This document shows positions 23,224-35,325 of a DNA stretch of 64,000 nt, piece by piece. Position numbers and translations under genes: made by a program. The notes under the pieces are model-generated. The model ran no database searches. It was not told the origin of the DNA and saw nothing but the letters and a program-made list of their open reading frames with translations. This stretch comes from Cheilinus undulatus (Eukaryota; Chordata; Actinopteri; Labriformes; Labridae), in assembly GCF_018320785.1 (NCBI RefSeq), contig NC_054873.1, positions 35,439,196-35,503,195 on the forward strand. Direction: 5' to 3'. How positions within the stretch are numbered: position 1 is the first letter of the stretch; each line of letters starts with the position of its first letter.

Positions 23224-24885
23224 GTATCAGTATGTTTGATTTTTACAACGATCAGAACCATCAAATTTAAAATCTGGTATTACCAACTCTACAGAGATGA
23301 CCTGCACACATAAATATTCAATCAGTTGACTTCCTAGGGCGCTACCTACAAAGAATTTTGTTGGTGGATTCCGATTTGGTGTTAAATGGAAAACTTCAAC
23401 ATACTTCCCTATCTGTAAAGCTTGCGTTGAATCTAAGCTGTGGCATGCTCACTATCATGCAGTTAGCACAGCCTTTAAACCCTCAGAGACCTACATACAA
23501 AGTTTTTCATGCACCGCCTTAAAATGTAAAACTACATACTAAAACCACGCAGGCTGCACGTCCTGTGATTGGTGTACTTGGTAGGTGGACTCCAGTCTCT
23601 GAGAAAGTCTACAGATATGCTTTGTGCAGGTGACGGTGCTGGGAGATAAATGGCAACAGAGGTTTAACCAATTTGACAGCTTTTTTTGCCAACATCTCAT
23701 CTCAAGATTCATGAATATTCCCCCATCCTAAGGCTTAGCTGATTCAGTGGATTGATATCCCCTCTGATGTTTCCACTATTTTTTTCTTCTTTGTGAACTT
23801 ACTGCGGCAATATTCATGATCTTAAAACTCCAACATATTGCACTCCATTTCTGTTGGCATGGTTTCCTGTACACAAACAAGCAGAGAATGTGACTGCGCT
23901 GGAAACTGGCTGTATAGCTAACACAGAAACTGAACTGCTGACGTATTGACGCAGACAAACTAACATACAAGTATGTAGTTCTCCTGACAGCATGGGCCAG
24001 CACAAGTTCGCTACAGTGTAGATTTAACTCTTAAGTTCAAGTATTAGGGCTGCAACACTTTTGCTGCATTGATCAATGAATAATGCACCTAGTAAATAAA
24101 GTGCAGATTAAATTGGACTAGCATTTTATTGCATTTCAGAAAAAAAACATACCTAAATGTGCACTAAAAACAAAGCTACAGGTACAGAGATAAAGCTGAA
24201 AATCTGTGATCATCATTAATGTTCCTTTTGTTGTAGTAACAATCAGTGTTGAAGTCACAGATGAGTGAGTACAGTGTCTGCCCTCTGCTCTGTATCTGTT
24301 TCGTGCAGCTTGTTAGTGCAGGCCTGATTATTAGCTGAATTAGGTCTTCTAACAGTGAGAGTCCTGCACTGGCACAAAGGCCTCACTGTTCACTCTCCTC
24401 TGAGAGAGCGGTGCAGACACAGTGTATTTGTGGTTCAGAGGAAGGATTCCCACAGCCTGGACGAGATTGTTTTTGTCACCTATTACAGCAACATTTGGGG
24501 CCCACGACCTCAACGCCACTTGGAAGAAAATCAAACAGCTCCATGTGTTTATTTGTGCAGGAAGAATGCTACTACAGTATGCGCTGTATTTCACAGCTAT
24601 GACAGGAATGTCATCCCTCCATCTGCAGACAGAAAGCTCATCCGTTTGCATAATATGTTTCAAAAGGTGAAACTGGCTTATTTTCATTGTCTAATGATAA
24701 GTAGTTTATTTAGACCTGAGAGACTTTAGTTAAAATTTACACTGCATGATACTTGAACCAGGTAGAAGGAATTTTAACAACTTGTGCCTGTTGGGAAGTA
24801 GAGAAAACAAATGTATGCTTAATCTCTTCATAGTTCCAGTTTTAGATCTCACTCTTGAATTTATTCTTATGTTTTATTTTTCTCC
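23224..24885. other. Unassigned stretch with one stop-poor segment
   Basis: No gene is recognised. Positions 24349-24729 are open in all three forward frames (for 63 to 124 codons) and in one reverse frame. No conserved domain is visible, and the frames compete with each other. A degraded retrocopy or chance are both possible. Confidence 0.4.
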
Positions 24886-24889
24886 CACT

Positions 24890-25370
24890 CATCTGAAGCT
24901 GAGTCAGGGTGGCAGCAGGCTAAAGCAAGCTGACCTAGACATCCCTCTACCTGGTTTTGTTTCCTACTCCTCCTTGGGGATACATAACCCCTTCAGTCAG
25001 TTCTGGATCTACCCTGGGGTCTCCTTCCAGTTGGACATGCCTGGAAGACCTCCAAAGGGAGACACCTTAACAGATGATCCAACCACTACAACTGGCTCCT
25101 CTCATCATGAAGGAGCAGCGGCTCTTCTACAAGCTCCTTTCGAATGTCTGAGCCCAGCCAAACTTTAGAGGAAGCTCATTTCAGCTGCTCGTATCTTGTT
25201 GTTGCCCAAAGCTCCTGGTTATTATTATTCTTTTGGTTATTCCCCATAGCTCATGACCATATGTGAGGGTTTGAACATGGACTGACTAGTAAATTGAAAG
25301 CTTTGACCTTAGGCTTAGTTCCCTCTTCATCATGACAGTCAAGCACACCATCTGTCTTCGCCAGCATAAG
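24890..25370 (-). pseudogene. LINE reverse-transcriptase 3' fragment (antisense)
   Basis: Read on the minus strand, pieces of the C-terminal part of a fish LINE ORF appear in order: LTYGHELWG near 25260, an AAEMSFL segment near 25185, EPLLLHDERSQL near 25110, and TDWRDY-like plus PKEE-type residues near 25000-24960. Several frameshifts and stops are present. It is a 5'-truncated, dead copy. I do not assign the clade. Confidence 0.68.
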
Positions 25371-25539
25371 AATCAGCAGAATCCAACTCAAGCAAGATTT
25401 CAAAAGCCAGGGTTTGCTTCAGGTAAAGGTCAAGATTTTCTCCAATGATGGTGTGAACAAAAAATATATATGAGTATTTATTATCATTCTGCCTTGTGTG
25501 ATAAATTTCTTAAATTGCTGGAACCAAATATATTTTTGT

Positions 25540-25722
25540 CTTCTTTAAGATTTATTTTGGGGCTTTTTATTCTTTTATTTGGCAGGACAGTGGCTAGGGT
25601 AAGAAATCAGGGAGAGAGAAAGCCCAGAATTCCATGGGGAAAAGGAGCAAGGGGTCAGACTCGGCCACCCACTTGGAAGACTACAGCATCCATACATGGG
25701 GCTCACCCTAACCACTAAGACC
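25540..25722 (+). repeat. SINE-like repeat, copy 1
   Basis: It begins AAGATTTATTTTGGGGCTTT, continues through GGCAGGACAGTGG and an AGGGAGAGA block, and ends in a region resembling the tail of a tRNA gene (CACCCTAACCACTAAGACCC). Similar copies lie within 26555-27100 and at 31535-31690. The tRNA-like features suggest a SINE. Confidence 0.6.
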
Positions 25723-26010
25723 CTTGGTTCTTAAATGTTTGGTTGGCACCAAAAAGTGGGTGGCAAAGACAGTTTCGGTGGGTCGCGGACGTGTGCCTGA
25801 GAAAAACTACATGGCAAAAAGTCTAAGATGTGCTTTTATTTTGAAGAATATATCTTCATCCCTTTGTTCCATTACATCTTGTGTTCCAACTCAAGTCCAA
25901 ACTGCTCGAGTTTTCATTAAAAGCATTTGGATTTGATTGAAAAACTAATAAAATTTGGGCCACAATTTGATGTTAAGGAGGTGGTGTCAGGCCTTGATGC
26001 TATACCAACT
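25722..26010. repeat. Diverged hAT MITE relative of 14264-14694
   Basis: It contains CACCAAAAAGTGGGTGGCAA, CGGTGGGTCGCGG and TGGGCCACAATTTGATGTTA, matching the internal order of the 14.3-kb MITE. Both termini are eroded. Confidence 0.6.
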
Positions 26011-26522
26011 ATCAACAGAAAATCAGTCAATATTTGAACAAAAAATACAATACTTTAATTGGATTTTCCTGACAGTCCAACTCACCATCTAATTGTTTGA
26101 ATCCTGGGAAATCAAAGCATTGATTTATTGAAATATAATTCAAATTAGTCTGTGTATCAGCTATCATGATGTAACACCAGTTTAATTTTGTTTAATTGGT
26201 CTTCTAATATAAAACATTAAAAAAGGTTAAGATTGAGCACAAATCATTTAACTGGTTACAGTGTAAACAATGTAAAACTGACTGTGGCTAACGCCCCCTT
26301 ATTGGTTAAAATCCACATGCCTGTGCTGAGTGTGCTGCTTAATGTGGTTACTAATTGCTAAACCTAAATAAAAATACTGTCACTCTTCATAAAAATATAT
26401 GTATTTAACTTGTAAATCAATATTGTATGGTATCATGTCATGTGACTCATGTAGTGAGTTTCCCTGCTATTCCCACAACTTACCTTTATCATTTTCATTC
26501 CTCCATGTCAGTGATCACCAGG

Positions 26523-27515
26523 GCAGGAGGTATTATGTTTACAGTCCATCTGTCTGTTTTTTCAATGTTTATTTTTGGGGCTTTTTAGGCCTTTATAATG
26601 AGATTTTATTGACTTTTTATGCCTTTATGTTACAGAACTGGACTAGAGTTTAATACCGAGTTTATTTATTTATTTATTCTTGGTGACTTGATAAAATCCC
26701 CACCCCCCAGGAAATCCAGAACATCCAACACTTAATTCTCTGAATTATCAAGAACAATGCATTGTTGCAACAATGTGAGGAGAAAGAGAGCTAAAATCGT
26801 GTCAGGTTGGCTAGAAAAAAAAGATTGGATAAGAACATGTCTTAGTCAAAGTGCCCTTTAAAATTTAAGACCTTTCACTGGTAAAATCAGACTTTTTAAG
26901 ACTTTTTATAGCCTTTAACTTTAAATGTGCAATTTCACACTATTTAAGACTTTTTAAGGATCTGCAGGAACCCTGAGGGAATAGAGCCAGAAACAGGGAT
27001 GAGAGTGTGGGGTCGGGAAATGCAGGGATGGACTTGAACCAGGGCCGTCTGTGTACATGAAGCACAATCTAACCGCTAGGCCATCTGTGCTCCCACCCAG
27101 GGCTTTCTTGTGAACATGATATCTCAAGAACGCTTGGAGGGATTATCTTCAAACTCTGCACATATGTCCACTCTGACTCAAAGATGAGCTGATTAGATTT
27201 TGTAGATCATAGGTCAAGATTACTAAGCCTCATGTCCATTTCCTTGTTTGTGAAATCAATATCTCAAGGATGCTTTGGGGGATTTTCTTCAAACTTTGCA
27301 AAAACTTCCACTCTGGCTCAAGGATTCAATCTTAGAGGTACAAGGTCAAGAACACTGTGATTTCTAATCTTGTGAGCACAATATTTCAAGAAAATACTGT
27401 TTTTATCTTTTTGCCAGATTTGGTACAAACTTACACTTGGACTTCAGGGTGAATTAATTAGATTTTGGAGGTCAAAGGTCACTGCGACCTTACATGATGT
27501 GAGGTTGAAGTGATA
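26523..27515 (+). repeat. Stack of nested interspersed repeats
   Basis: The outer repeat opens GGCAGGAGGTATTATGTTTA near 26522, with a CATCTGTCTG tract, and resumes at about 27110 with TTGTGAACATGATATCTCAA. Between them lies SINE-like sequence (26560-26605 and 26975-27100), which itself appears to be interrupted by another unit rich in TTTAAGACTTTTTAAGG at about 26640-26970. After 27110 the outer element shows three diverged, roughly 120-130-bp units, each with ATATCTCAAG or ATATTTCAAG and a TCACTGTGACC-like end. No coding sequence. Confidence 0.6.
26975..27100 (+). repeat. SINE-like repeat, copy 2 (3' half)
   Basis: It contains GGGATGAGAGTGTGGGG, a B-box-like ACTTGAACCAGGGCC and CAATCTAACCGCTAGGCCAT. 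The tRNA-like part lacks a credible full cloverleaf, so it is not called a tRNA gene. Confidence 0.55.
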
Positions 27516-27519
27516 TGGT

Positions 27520-29385
27520 ACCTTACTGTAGCTTAACCCACCCCTGTACTTTCACTCTCAGCCAACAGTGGGCTATTCCACACAGAAGCAGGCAGTAGTT
27601 CAAGTTTTAACTTAATTATGATTGACATAGAAATGATTGAATAGTTCACTGTTAATGGTTTGACTAACACACAAAGTCAAATACAAGAGTCTAGTGAGAT
27701 AACAGAGATTTAAAAAGACTGTTTAAGTACTATTAACTAAAAATGTCTGCATACAGAACCAATGTTTCTTGACATGTTAACAGGTGAAACCTATTCACTC
27801 AAATATACACTAGTTTACATAAGCACACAAAAATAGCCTATAAAAATTGTTTTATTTATGGCCATATTTCTAAATTCATAATTCTCATCATACAAATTTT
27901 GTTGGGCTGTATTTCCTACCTGGTGATAAATGTGCACCTCAATCTGAATAACAATGACAGACTGTCATTACCAAGCTGGCAAATAGGACCAGACCTTCAA
28001 AAACTCAACCGTTCAGGTTCAATTTTGACCAGACAACACTTAAAATGATAACTTTGTTTAACTCCACCGTCTCTTTGAACACTCGCTGTTACTTCATGTT
28101 GTGCTGTAAAAAAACACTGCGGACTGCTCTGCAGCAAGCAAACCAACGAGGTGACATTTCACTGAAGCACCAGACTGAAACTGGAACTTAAACAAATGCA
28201 GAATTTAAAGATTTGCAAACGCAGTTCGGCACGCTAGTCTCTCCTCCACAGAGAAGCCAGCGGGACAACGCTGGTCTGACTGGAGCAGGTTGGAGCAGGC
28301 TGAAGCAGTGAGAGAAAAGCTCCTAATGACAGACAGAGAGGATGTCCTGAGCTAATGTAAGCTAAGCCCCCAACCAAAACAGGAGGCTAACTAGCACAGA
28401 TAAACACTTTGGAGAAACAGCTAGCTAGATATAGTTACTGAAACGAGACACATTTTAAACCAACATACATGTTTGCTGCGATGTTCTGGCTCCTCTCCTC
28501 TCCCAGGTGACACAAATCTGTTCTTTATCCAAATTAGAAAATCAGCCGTTAGACCGGGTCAAAATTATCCTTAGCACGGTTCTTCTCTCAGTCCATGAGT
28601 GTCGCTGCTCTTAACGCAGTCTCTTTTAGTAGAAAAATATCCGCTGCATTACTTCAGTGGACAGCTTTCTTCCTCGCAGAGATTCAGCAATGCAGAGCTG
28701 AGTGCTCTCCAAACCTGCGTTACTTGCACTACAATAAATATAAGGAGTTCCGGTTGGGGCCTTCAAAATAAAACAATGACTACACTTCACATCCGTTTAA
28801 CGTTGATTTTTCAAATCACCATAATGACATTCGCCATGGGACATTTCCTCTTTTGAAAATGTTAACATTTCAATACATCACATTGCTTTATCTCATCTTG
28901 GGATTTAGGAGATTAAAAATGTTAATTTATCTTAAAAAAAATATATAAATTCTACTTCAGAAACGGTTAGCTCATGTTCATAACTTCATAAATTGTTTTC
29001 CCCTCAAAATCATTGTAAATCTGAGTATTATAATGTAACACAATCACAAATCCCATTTTAAAAAAATATGTTCATTGTCATTGTCTGTTAACAAGACTTA
29101 ACAGAGGAGAAAACATAACTCACAAGCCTTATAGCCAAAGATACAGTACTGTGCTTAACTTTAAAGCATGTCCTTGCATATTAGGAGGGGTATGGGAAAA
29201 TAATCTGTCAGAAAAACAGCAAAGTCTGCACCTTTAGGGTTGCGTGTGGGTTGGCTGTAGCTAATAAGCCTAGCCTAGGTTCCGCTAGTGGTCTTCAGCC
29301 TTCACCAGGGGTGAAAAGGTCTGGACAAAAGAACTGCTGTTGAGCTTGACCTTGGCTGCCAAGCGACAGATGTGTTTTGACATGT
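27520..29385. other. Unassigned intergenic stretch
   Basis: No gene recognised. The segment 28200-28790 is less AT-rich and ends with GGAGTTCCGGTTGGGGCC followed by TTCAAAATAAAAC, a phrase that also occurs in variant form near 40665 (TTTTCAAAATAAAAGCAC). It may be part of an unassigned repeat. The ORF at 28599-28856 has no motif. Confidence 0.4.
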
Positions 29386-29389
29386 GTCG

Positions 29390-29865
29390 AGAGTTAACTA
29401 TGGCCAGAATCCACCCTCTCCAGCCCGGGTTTGGTGGCATATAGGGCCTTGTGATGAATCCTTAGCGCCTAATTGAGATTGTAGAGTTGTGGCTGGATTA
29501 ATTTCCAGCCTTCCCCAGATCTGTGCTTTGCAACAATCCTGTTCCTGAGCTCTGCAGGCAGTTCCTTTGACCTCATTGCTTGGTTTTTGCTCTGGTATGC
29601 AATGCCAGCTGTGAGGCCTAGATGTGCGCTTTTCCAACCATGTCCAGTCAATTTATTTTATCACGGATGGATTTCAGTCAAGGTGTAAAACATCTCAGCA
29701 AAGATTGAGAGAAATGGGAAGGAGCTGAGCTGAATTTCAAGCGTAAAGGGTCTGAATACTTGAAATGGCATTTTCCCCCCTTATTAATACATACATAACA
29801 CATATACATGTTTTTTTTTTCACTTTGTCATTATGGGTTACTGAGTGTAGATTTTTCTGGCTCTA
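29390..29865 (-). mobile_element. Tc1-like transposon fragment, right terminus and transposase start
   Basis: The right end shows AAAGGGTCTGAATACTTGAA and CACTTTGTCATTATGGGTTA, a terminus I recognise from salmonid-type Tc1 elements. The minus strand carries the start of a Tc1 transposase (MRSKELPAELRNRIVAKHRS, GEGWKLIQ) from about 29580 to 29469, after which the frame ends. The catalytic part and left terminus are missing. Confidence 0.78.
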
Positions 29866-29869
29866 GCAT

Positions 29870-30715
29870 CAGGCTGCAACATCGCAAACCACCGAAAACT
29901 CCCTGAATGCACCGTATTAGAAGCATCACATCCTCATCAACAGTGTTAATCCCAGTACGCCTCTAGAGGGAGACAGAATCCATTTGACTGTTTAATCAGG
30001 TTCAGCGAGAGGCATGAATCTGACTCGAGTTTAAATTATTTAACAGTAATAAGTACATGAATGCATTTTTCAAATATTATTGACATTCAAAAAGATTGAA
30101 TATTTCCTGAAAATGATGAGCCATGAAGCTAAGACCGTTACTTCGATTGTGGCCACACTTTTAATAGGATCTTTAACTAATGGGATTAAAGAAGAATTAA
30201 AGTTTCAACTTTGGTTTAGTGCTCGGTGGTGATATGCAGAATCTAAAATACTTAAACACAAATAAACAAGTAAAAACTCAGAACGAGGACTATAGTCTGC
30301 AGGCCACACTCCTGCACTCCTCCAAAAATGCTCACTCATTTTCATTAAACCTCTAACTCTTCATATCACCTGATCACATCTATCCAATAGCACTGCTCCA
30401 CTCTCTCATTGTTTGGCTATCATTATGCTGCGGTCTTTAATAGATAGACCTTTCTCTTCCACCAGTTCTGCCATCCGTCTGCACGGCCCGCCACCTTTCC
30501 ATTAACCCCCAGTCTTTAGAGTTTTATCATCGTCTTCATCCCATCAACTTCAGATGGCATCCCCAGCCATCATCAAGTCAACCCAGATCCTTGCAGTCTG
30601 ATCAGGTTTTTATTCTCTTCAGCCTCAGGATTTGAGAAGATCTCCTGAACCAGCTCTGATGTGCTACTGCGGAATATTCTATCAAAGGCCTGATGAGTCT
30701 GGGGAAAAATAGTAA
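29870..30715. other. Unassigned intergenic stretch
   Basis: Nothing recognised. Confidence 0.4.
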
Positions 30716-30717
30716 AA

Positions 30718-30800
30718 ACCTAATTCCAATGAAAGTTGGGACACTGTGTAAAATGTAAATAAAAACAGAATGCATTTATTGTCAAATCTCACTGATAGTG
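30718..30800. repeat. DNA-transposon terminus fragment (AAAGTTGGGAC family)
   Basis: AATTCCAATGAAAGTTGGGA followed by CACTGTGTAAAATGTAAATA is the same terminus, inverted, as the one at 12850-13351. Only about 80 bp remain. Confidence 0.65.
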
Positions 30801-30889
30801 CCTTTCTAGATGTGTAAGCTGCCCACACCATAGGCACTATTGCAACCTCATACTATCAGAGGTGCAGGCTTTGACTGTATGTGATAAAA

Positions 30890-31425
30890 AGCTGTGCCTG
30901 AAGAGTTGCCTATGGAGCAGTTATTTTCCTCTGAACCTTTGAAGAGAGGTAGAATATCGACCATTTATAATTTTTTCATTAATTCTAATAATCCCTCTCT
31001 AGATATGATTAGAACTGCTTGGGAAGGAGATTTGGAGGTGGCTCTGACAGATGACAGATGAAGAATGGAATAAAGCACTGGAGGGGATACACACTACTTC
31101 AATTTGTGCCAGACATGGTATCATCCAGTTTAAGGTGTTGCATCGTCTCCATTTCTCAAAAGTCAAACTCTCTAAAATTTTTCCAGAGGTGGACTCCACT
31201 TGCAATAAATGCAAGCTCTCACCTGCGTCCTTAGCACACTCATTCTGGCATTGCCCTCATCTGCACACCTACTGGTGCTCGATCTTCCAAACTCTGTCTG
31301 ATATTTTCAGAAGAGTAGTTTATTCTGATCCAATGATTGCTGTGTTCAGCATAGTTGGAGAAAAGAGTCTGCAGGACACTGTGTCAGTTATTTCCAAAAA
31401 TAGTGTCAAATTTATATTCATCTGA
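30890..31425 (+). pseudogene. L1-type LINE ORF2 C-terminal fragment
   Basis: The translation reads IYNFFINSNNPSLDMIRTAW, then after a frameshift near 31050 EEWNKALEGIHTTSICARHG, IIQFKVLHRLHFSKVKLSKI and a zinc-knuckle-like CNKCKLSPASLAHSFWHCP. This is the conserved C-terminal part of ORF2 in fish L1/Tx1-type elements. The reverse transcriptase domain upstream is absent, so it is a 5'-truncated dead copy. Confidence 0.8.
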
Positions 31426-31534
31426 CTACAGAACAGTTTTCCATGTTGCCTTTTTAGACTTGTTTTTGTGTGGATTATTAAACCTTTGTCCATCTTTACT
31501 TCTTCTTCTTCTTCTTTTTTTTTGTTTTTTGTCT

Positions 31535-31690
31535 TTTTTTGTGAAGATTTATTTTTGGGCATTTTCATGCCTTTATTAGATAGAGGAAGGACAGTGGATG
31601 GACTGAGAAACAGGGAAGAGAGTGGGGAGAGACATGTGGTAAAGGGCCACAGGCCAGGTTCGAACCAGGGCCGCCTGTGTATATGGGTGA
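31535..31690 (+). repeat. SINE-like repeat, copy 3
   Basis: It opens AAGATTTATTTTTGGGCATT, continues GAGAGTGGGGAGAGACATGT, and has a B-box-like GGTTCGAACCAGGGCCGCC. It is the clearest of the copies. It follows directly after a (TTC)n/T-rich tract at 31499-31540. Confidence 0.65.
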
Positions 31691-31759
31691 ATATACCCAG
31701 TAATGTAAGTAGATATTTTATATTTACTTGCATTACTTGCAATATTATATTTTATCATT

Positions 31760-33400
31760 TTTATTTATTTATTTATTTTGCATGAAACAAACTTTCACTA
31801 AAAAAATCATGTCAAAGAAAGATGACTTAATAACATGTAAAACATCACCCATTTGGACAAAAATACTGATACCCAGGGGTTAACAGTTGGCATTGCTCTC
31901 AACCTCTTAATGTATTTTGCAAACAGCAACATGCCCACCCTGATGATGTACACATCATTGTAGAGAGATTTAACCAAGCAGCTTTATTGCAGTCCTGCAC
32001 ACAATCTCTTAAGAAGAACCATTTAAGTATTAAAGTATTAAAACTATTAAAACCTGTCCAGAGGGTTCGTTGTCTGAGCTGCATTGATTCATTAGATCAG
32101 ACACAAACTAAAACAACTAAACTCTGTGCAATAAGGTTGCTGATGGGAAACACAGCCACTATCAGCCATACTAACACACTGCTCTGCATCTCTGTCTAGT
32201 AACAAGCATGCTTTGCTGCAGACTGAAAAAGCATCCAGTGGTACAGAAGAGCAGAAATAAAGCTACCCACTTCCCCCATTAGAGGGCATCACAACCTTAC
32301 CATACCTCAGCAGTGCAAACATCAGACTCCGCACATGAGCACATCCTGTTTGAGGGTTACACCCCATGCTAAAACACCTTAGACACACAACGCCCTCTTT
32401 ACCACTCAGTCTTGCCTTTATCCATCAGTGGTTTCAGACTAAAAAATCCCAAACTAGATTTTCCCCAACACTGAGTTGCTTTCCAATTCACTCAGCTCTG
32501 ATCATTGACATAAATGAACAGTTTATTGGTTGAACAAAATTTTACACAAAAATGGAGGGAATCAGCTGGGGATTATAATAACAACAGCATGGTCACATAT
32601 TTGACACATGGACATGTAGATGCCTTAAGAAAAAACTAGTGATGCTTCTGGGACTGCAGTAAAACCTTTTTCAACCCTTTCAGGAAAAACTCTGTAAACT
32701 CATCTGAACTACACCAATCACTTTAAAGGGCATGCCAACAAGGCCTGCCAGAGTACTGCGTATCTGCACTCTGACACTGTCGACTCAGTCATAATTATAT
32801 ACCACACTAGCAGGTTTTGTTTGTCATCACACAGTTATATGTCAAACACTATTAGAGAAAACAGTAAAGGGAAAGAGGAGGCAGTGTTGCTGTTTTAGGA
32901 GAATATATTCAATTCATTTTCTCTCTGCTTGTGAATAAGGTAAGCCTGATTTTGGATCTTATGCTGACTTTAAAACAAGTTTTGGTTCTTCATTGCTGTG
33001 CCATGATACTTTAACTTCGGGTTGTATTTGCAGCTCTTAAGTATTTGAAACCTGTATGGATGTTTGTTTTAACCTGGTAGTGTCACAGTCTTTGTAAAGT
33101 CATGATTTTAAAAGCAATGATCTGGTACTGGTATTGACTATCAGTCAGATAGTGAATCAAATAGCTTGTTTAGGATTTGTCACAAAGGTAATCCTGGGCA
33201 AAGCTATGAGCAGATCACAGATGGTGATTTTGTTAAAAGGAAAAGGGATGAAAATATCAAAGGAATACTGTAAGCCTCCACTTGATAGCCTTTTCAGCCT
33301 TTCAGTCCATGAAATTACGGTACCTTTACTTGGAAGAGGGGTTAATATGAGACTAACCTATCATAAGTTTCACCAACAAAAATTGGAATGACTTTAACTG
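31760..33400. other. Unassigned intergenic stretch
   Basis: A (TTTA)n tract at 31762-31779 marks the start. No gene or element is otherwise recognised. The ORF at 33134-33391 shows no domain. Confidence 0.4.
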
Positions 33401-33401
33401 T

Positions 33402-33610
33402 TCAAACCCAAGGTCCAAAAAAAGTTGGAACGTTGTGTAAAATGTGAATAAAAACAATAAATAATGTTATGAAATCCTTTTCCAACTATATTAAGTTGAA
33501 TAAAATACAATGACAAATATTTAATGTTCAAACTGATAAATTTTGTTTTATATATGCTCATACACTGAATTTCATACCTGCAACACATTCCAAAAAAGCT
33601 GGGACATGAG
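33402..33610. repeat. DNA-transposon terminus fragment (AAAAGTTGGAAC family)
   Basis: CCAAAAAAAGTTGGAACGTT, GTGTAAAATGTGAATAAAAA and TTAATGTTCAAACTGATAAA run in the order known for the left side of this fish repeat, ending with TTCCAAAAAAGCTGGGACAT. The other two fragments are at 12850-13351 and 30718-30800. Confidence 0.65.
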
Positions 33611-33611
33611 T

Positions 33612-34133
33612 GAGTTTACCTCACCTTGTCTTGGAACAACACTGTAATGCCTCCAACTTTTTTACAATCTTATATAAGTTTATGGCATGCTACACCGTGT
33701 GACATGAATCCCCACAGGCGACAACATATGCTGGTATGCTGAAATAACTGTCATCAGTGTGCTTCATTCATCTACACGGCCAATGCCGTGGTAAATAATG
33801 AAGCAAAGTAACAACAAAATCGTTGTGATTGTGATTGTGATTCATATGCTTATAAAAAAATCTGGGATCAAGATTTTCCTCCTTGTTGGAATCCAACAAA
33901 CTTCTGCATTTAGGCATCGTCTCCATTCTAATGCTGACTTGTTTGTTGGTGCCAATGTCGTGTTTATCGTTTTGTCATTTATTCTTGCATTCCTATTGGT
34001 TTGTTAGTCAGCGTAGCTCGTAGCAGCAGTCACTCTGTGAGATGGTCTTCCCAAATTTCTGACACCGTCAAACTGTTATCTCAAGCTATCTTTGGCCACA
34101 AGACCATGACAACGGCTGTCTGTCACAGTCTGA
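33612..34133. other. Unassigned stretch
   Basis: No gene recognised. The ORF at 33798-34007 starts in a (GTGATT)n tract and lacks a domain. Confidence 0.35.
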
Positions 34134-34141
34134 TGTAGGAC

Positions 34142-34630
34142 CAGTGTTAATTTCATTGACTAAACTATGACTAAAAATGTTCATCGACAGCCTTTTTTTT
34201 CCATGACAAAACCAGGACTAAGACTTACAAAAATAGATCTGCAATGACTAAAACTGACAAAAAGTAAGTTAAGTTTTTATCAAGATGACTAAAAGTAGAC
34301 TAAAATGTATTTGAGTTTTCATCGGACATTTAAAATCCGTGATATTTCTCCGCTGTGGGTAAAGCTGTCACCATACAATGCATCTATAGCAATTGATTAA
34401 GACCTGACTTAGGCAAAAAAATAAATGCTTGGACTAAACGCACAGACTAAAATGTGAGGACTTTTTATGGACTAAAACTAGACTAAAATGTTCTTAAGTT
34501 TTTGTCAAGTAAAACAAGACTAAAACTGAAAAGGGAAGAAATGACTAAGATTTGACTAAAACTAAAAGACATTTCATCTAAAGACTTAAACTAAGACTAA
34601 AATTAAAAATAGCTGCCAAAATTAACACTG
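34142..34630. mobile_element. hAT-type MITE rich in GACTAAAACT motifs
   Basis: It starts CAGTGTTAATTTCATTGACT and ends AAAATTAACACTG, inverted repeats. The flanking 8-mers TGTAGGAC (34134-34141) and TGTGGGAC (34631-34638) match at seven of eight positions. The 489-bp interior is built from many GACTAAAA-like words. Relatives lie at 44558-44763 and 62838-63386. Confidence 0.88.
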
Positions 34631-34787
34631 TGTGGGACCACTATTTTAGAGCCATGGCCAAAGATATCACCATGATTAGTCATCTTTTGTCTGGTGCTGT
34701 TGTAACTCAAGCAGAATGTGGTTTGTCATGTGGTCTTTCTGAAATAAGGACTCATTCAGCATTTATCAGCACAGTTAGAAAACTACT

Positions 34788-35325
34788 AAAGTCCCTGTAA
34801 AGTGAAATCCAAACTTTGTGTCTTAAGACTCTAGATATGCTGGAATAATGTCGCTGTAATCATGTAAAAACACTGAGATCTACAGTACATGTGCCTGAAT
34901 TCTTGATTTAGACCATTAGAAAGTTGTTCACCTCTTACCTGGCTTGGTTTTATTAGAGAAGGGCAAAAATCCAAGCCCATGACATCACTTATCTTAATTG
35001 GTAATTACCCTGCCCCCCTAACGCTACAACGATATAAAATCACAGAGCAGTTCATCTCCATACAGTCTGTTTGCCAATGCCACTGTCTCAATTGAAAGTT
35101 AACAGCAAGCTGTGTTTCTGTTTATTGTGAGGTACATTTCCTGGATCTATCAGCTGCAGTGGCCTACGGGTCATTAAAGATATCATAACAAAGCGATTTG
35201 TGCCAGAAAACAGTAAATTTAATCCCTAACATCCGTCAGAGCCAGGCAGCTGTGCTCTGATCAGAAGCATTTTTTTTTTAATTTAAGAGGATGGTATTTC
35301 TCATGAGTAGCTGTGGCAAACAACA
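34788..35325. repeat. Second piggyBac-like MITE copy, right end lost
   Basis: It opens AGTCCCTGTAAAGTGAAATCC-like sequence and follows the 20.9-kb copy collinearly through AAAACACTGAGATCTACAG, TCACAGAGCAGTTCATCTCC and CAGCTGCAGTGGCCTACGGG. The TTAA at the left has become CTAA. I find no right terminus. Confidence 0.72.

Noticed and set aside
24349..24729. Candidate gene from overlapping ORFs
   Set aside because: No domain was recognised and frames conflict, so it is kept as a finding rather than a gene call.
26985..27095. Possible tRNA gene
   Set aside because: Only a B-box-like stretch and tail resembling a tRNA are seen, inside a repeated SINE-like unit; no complete cloverleaf could be drawn.
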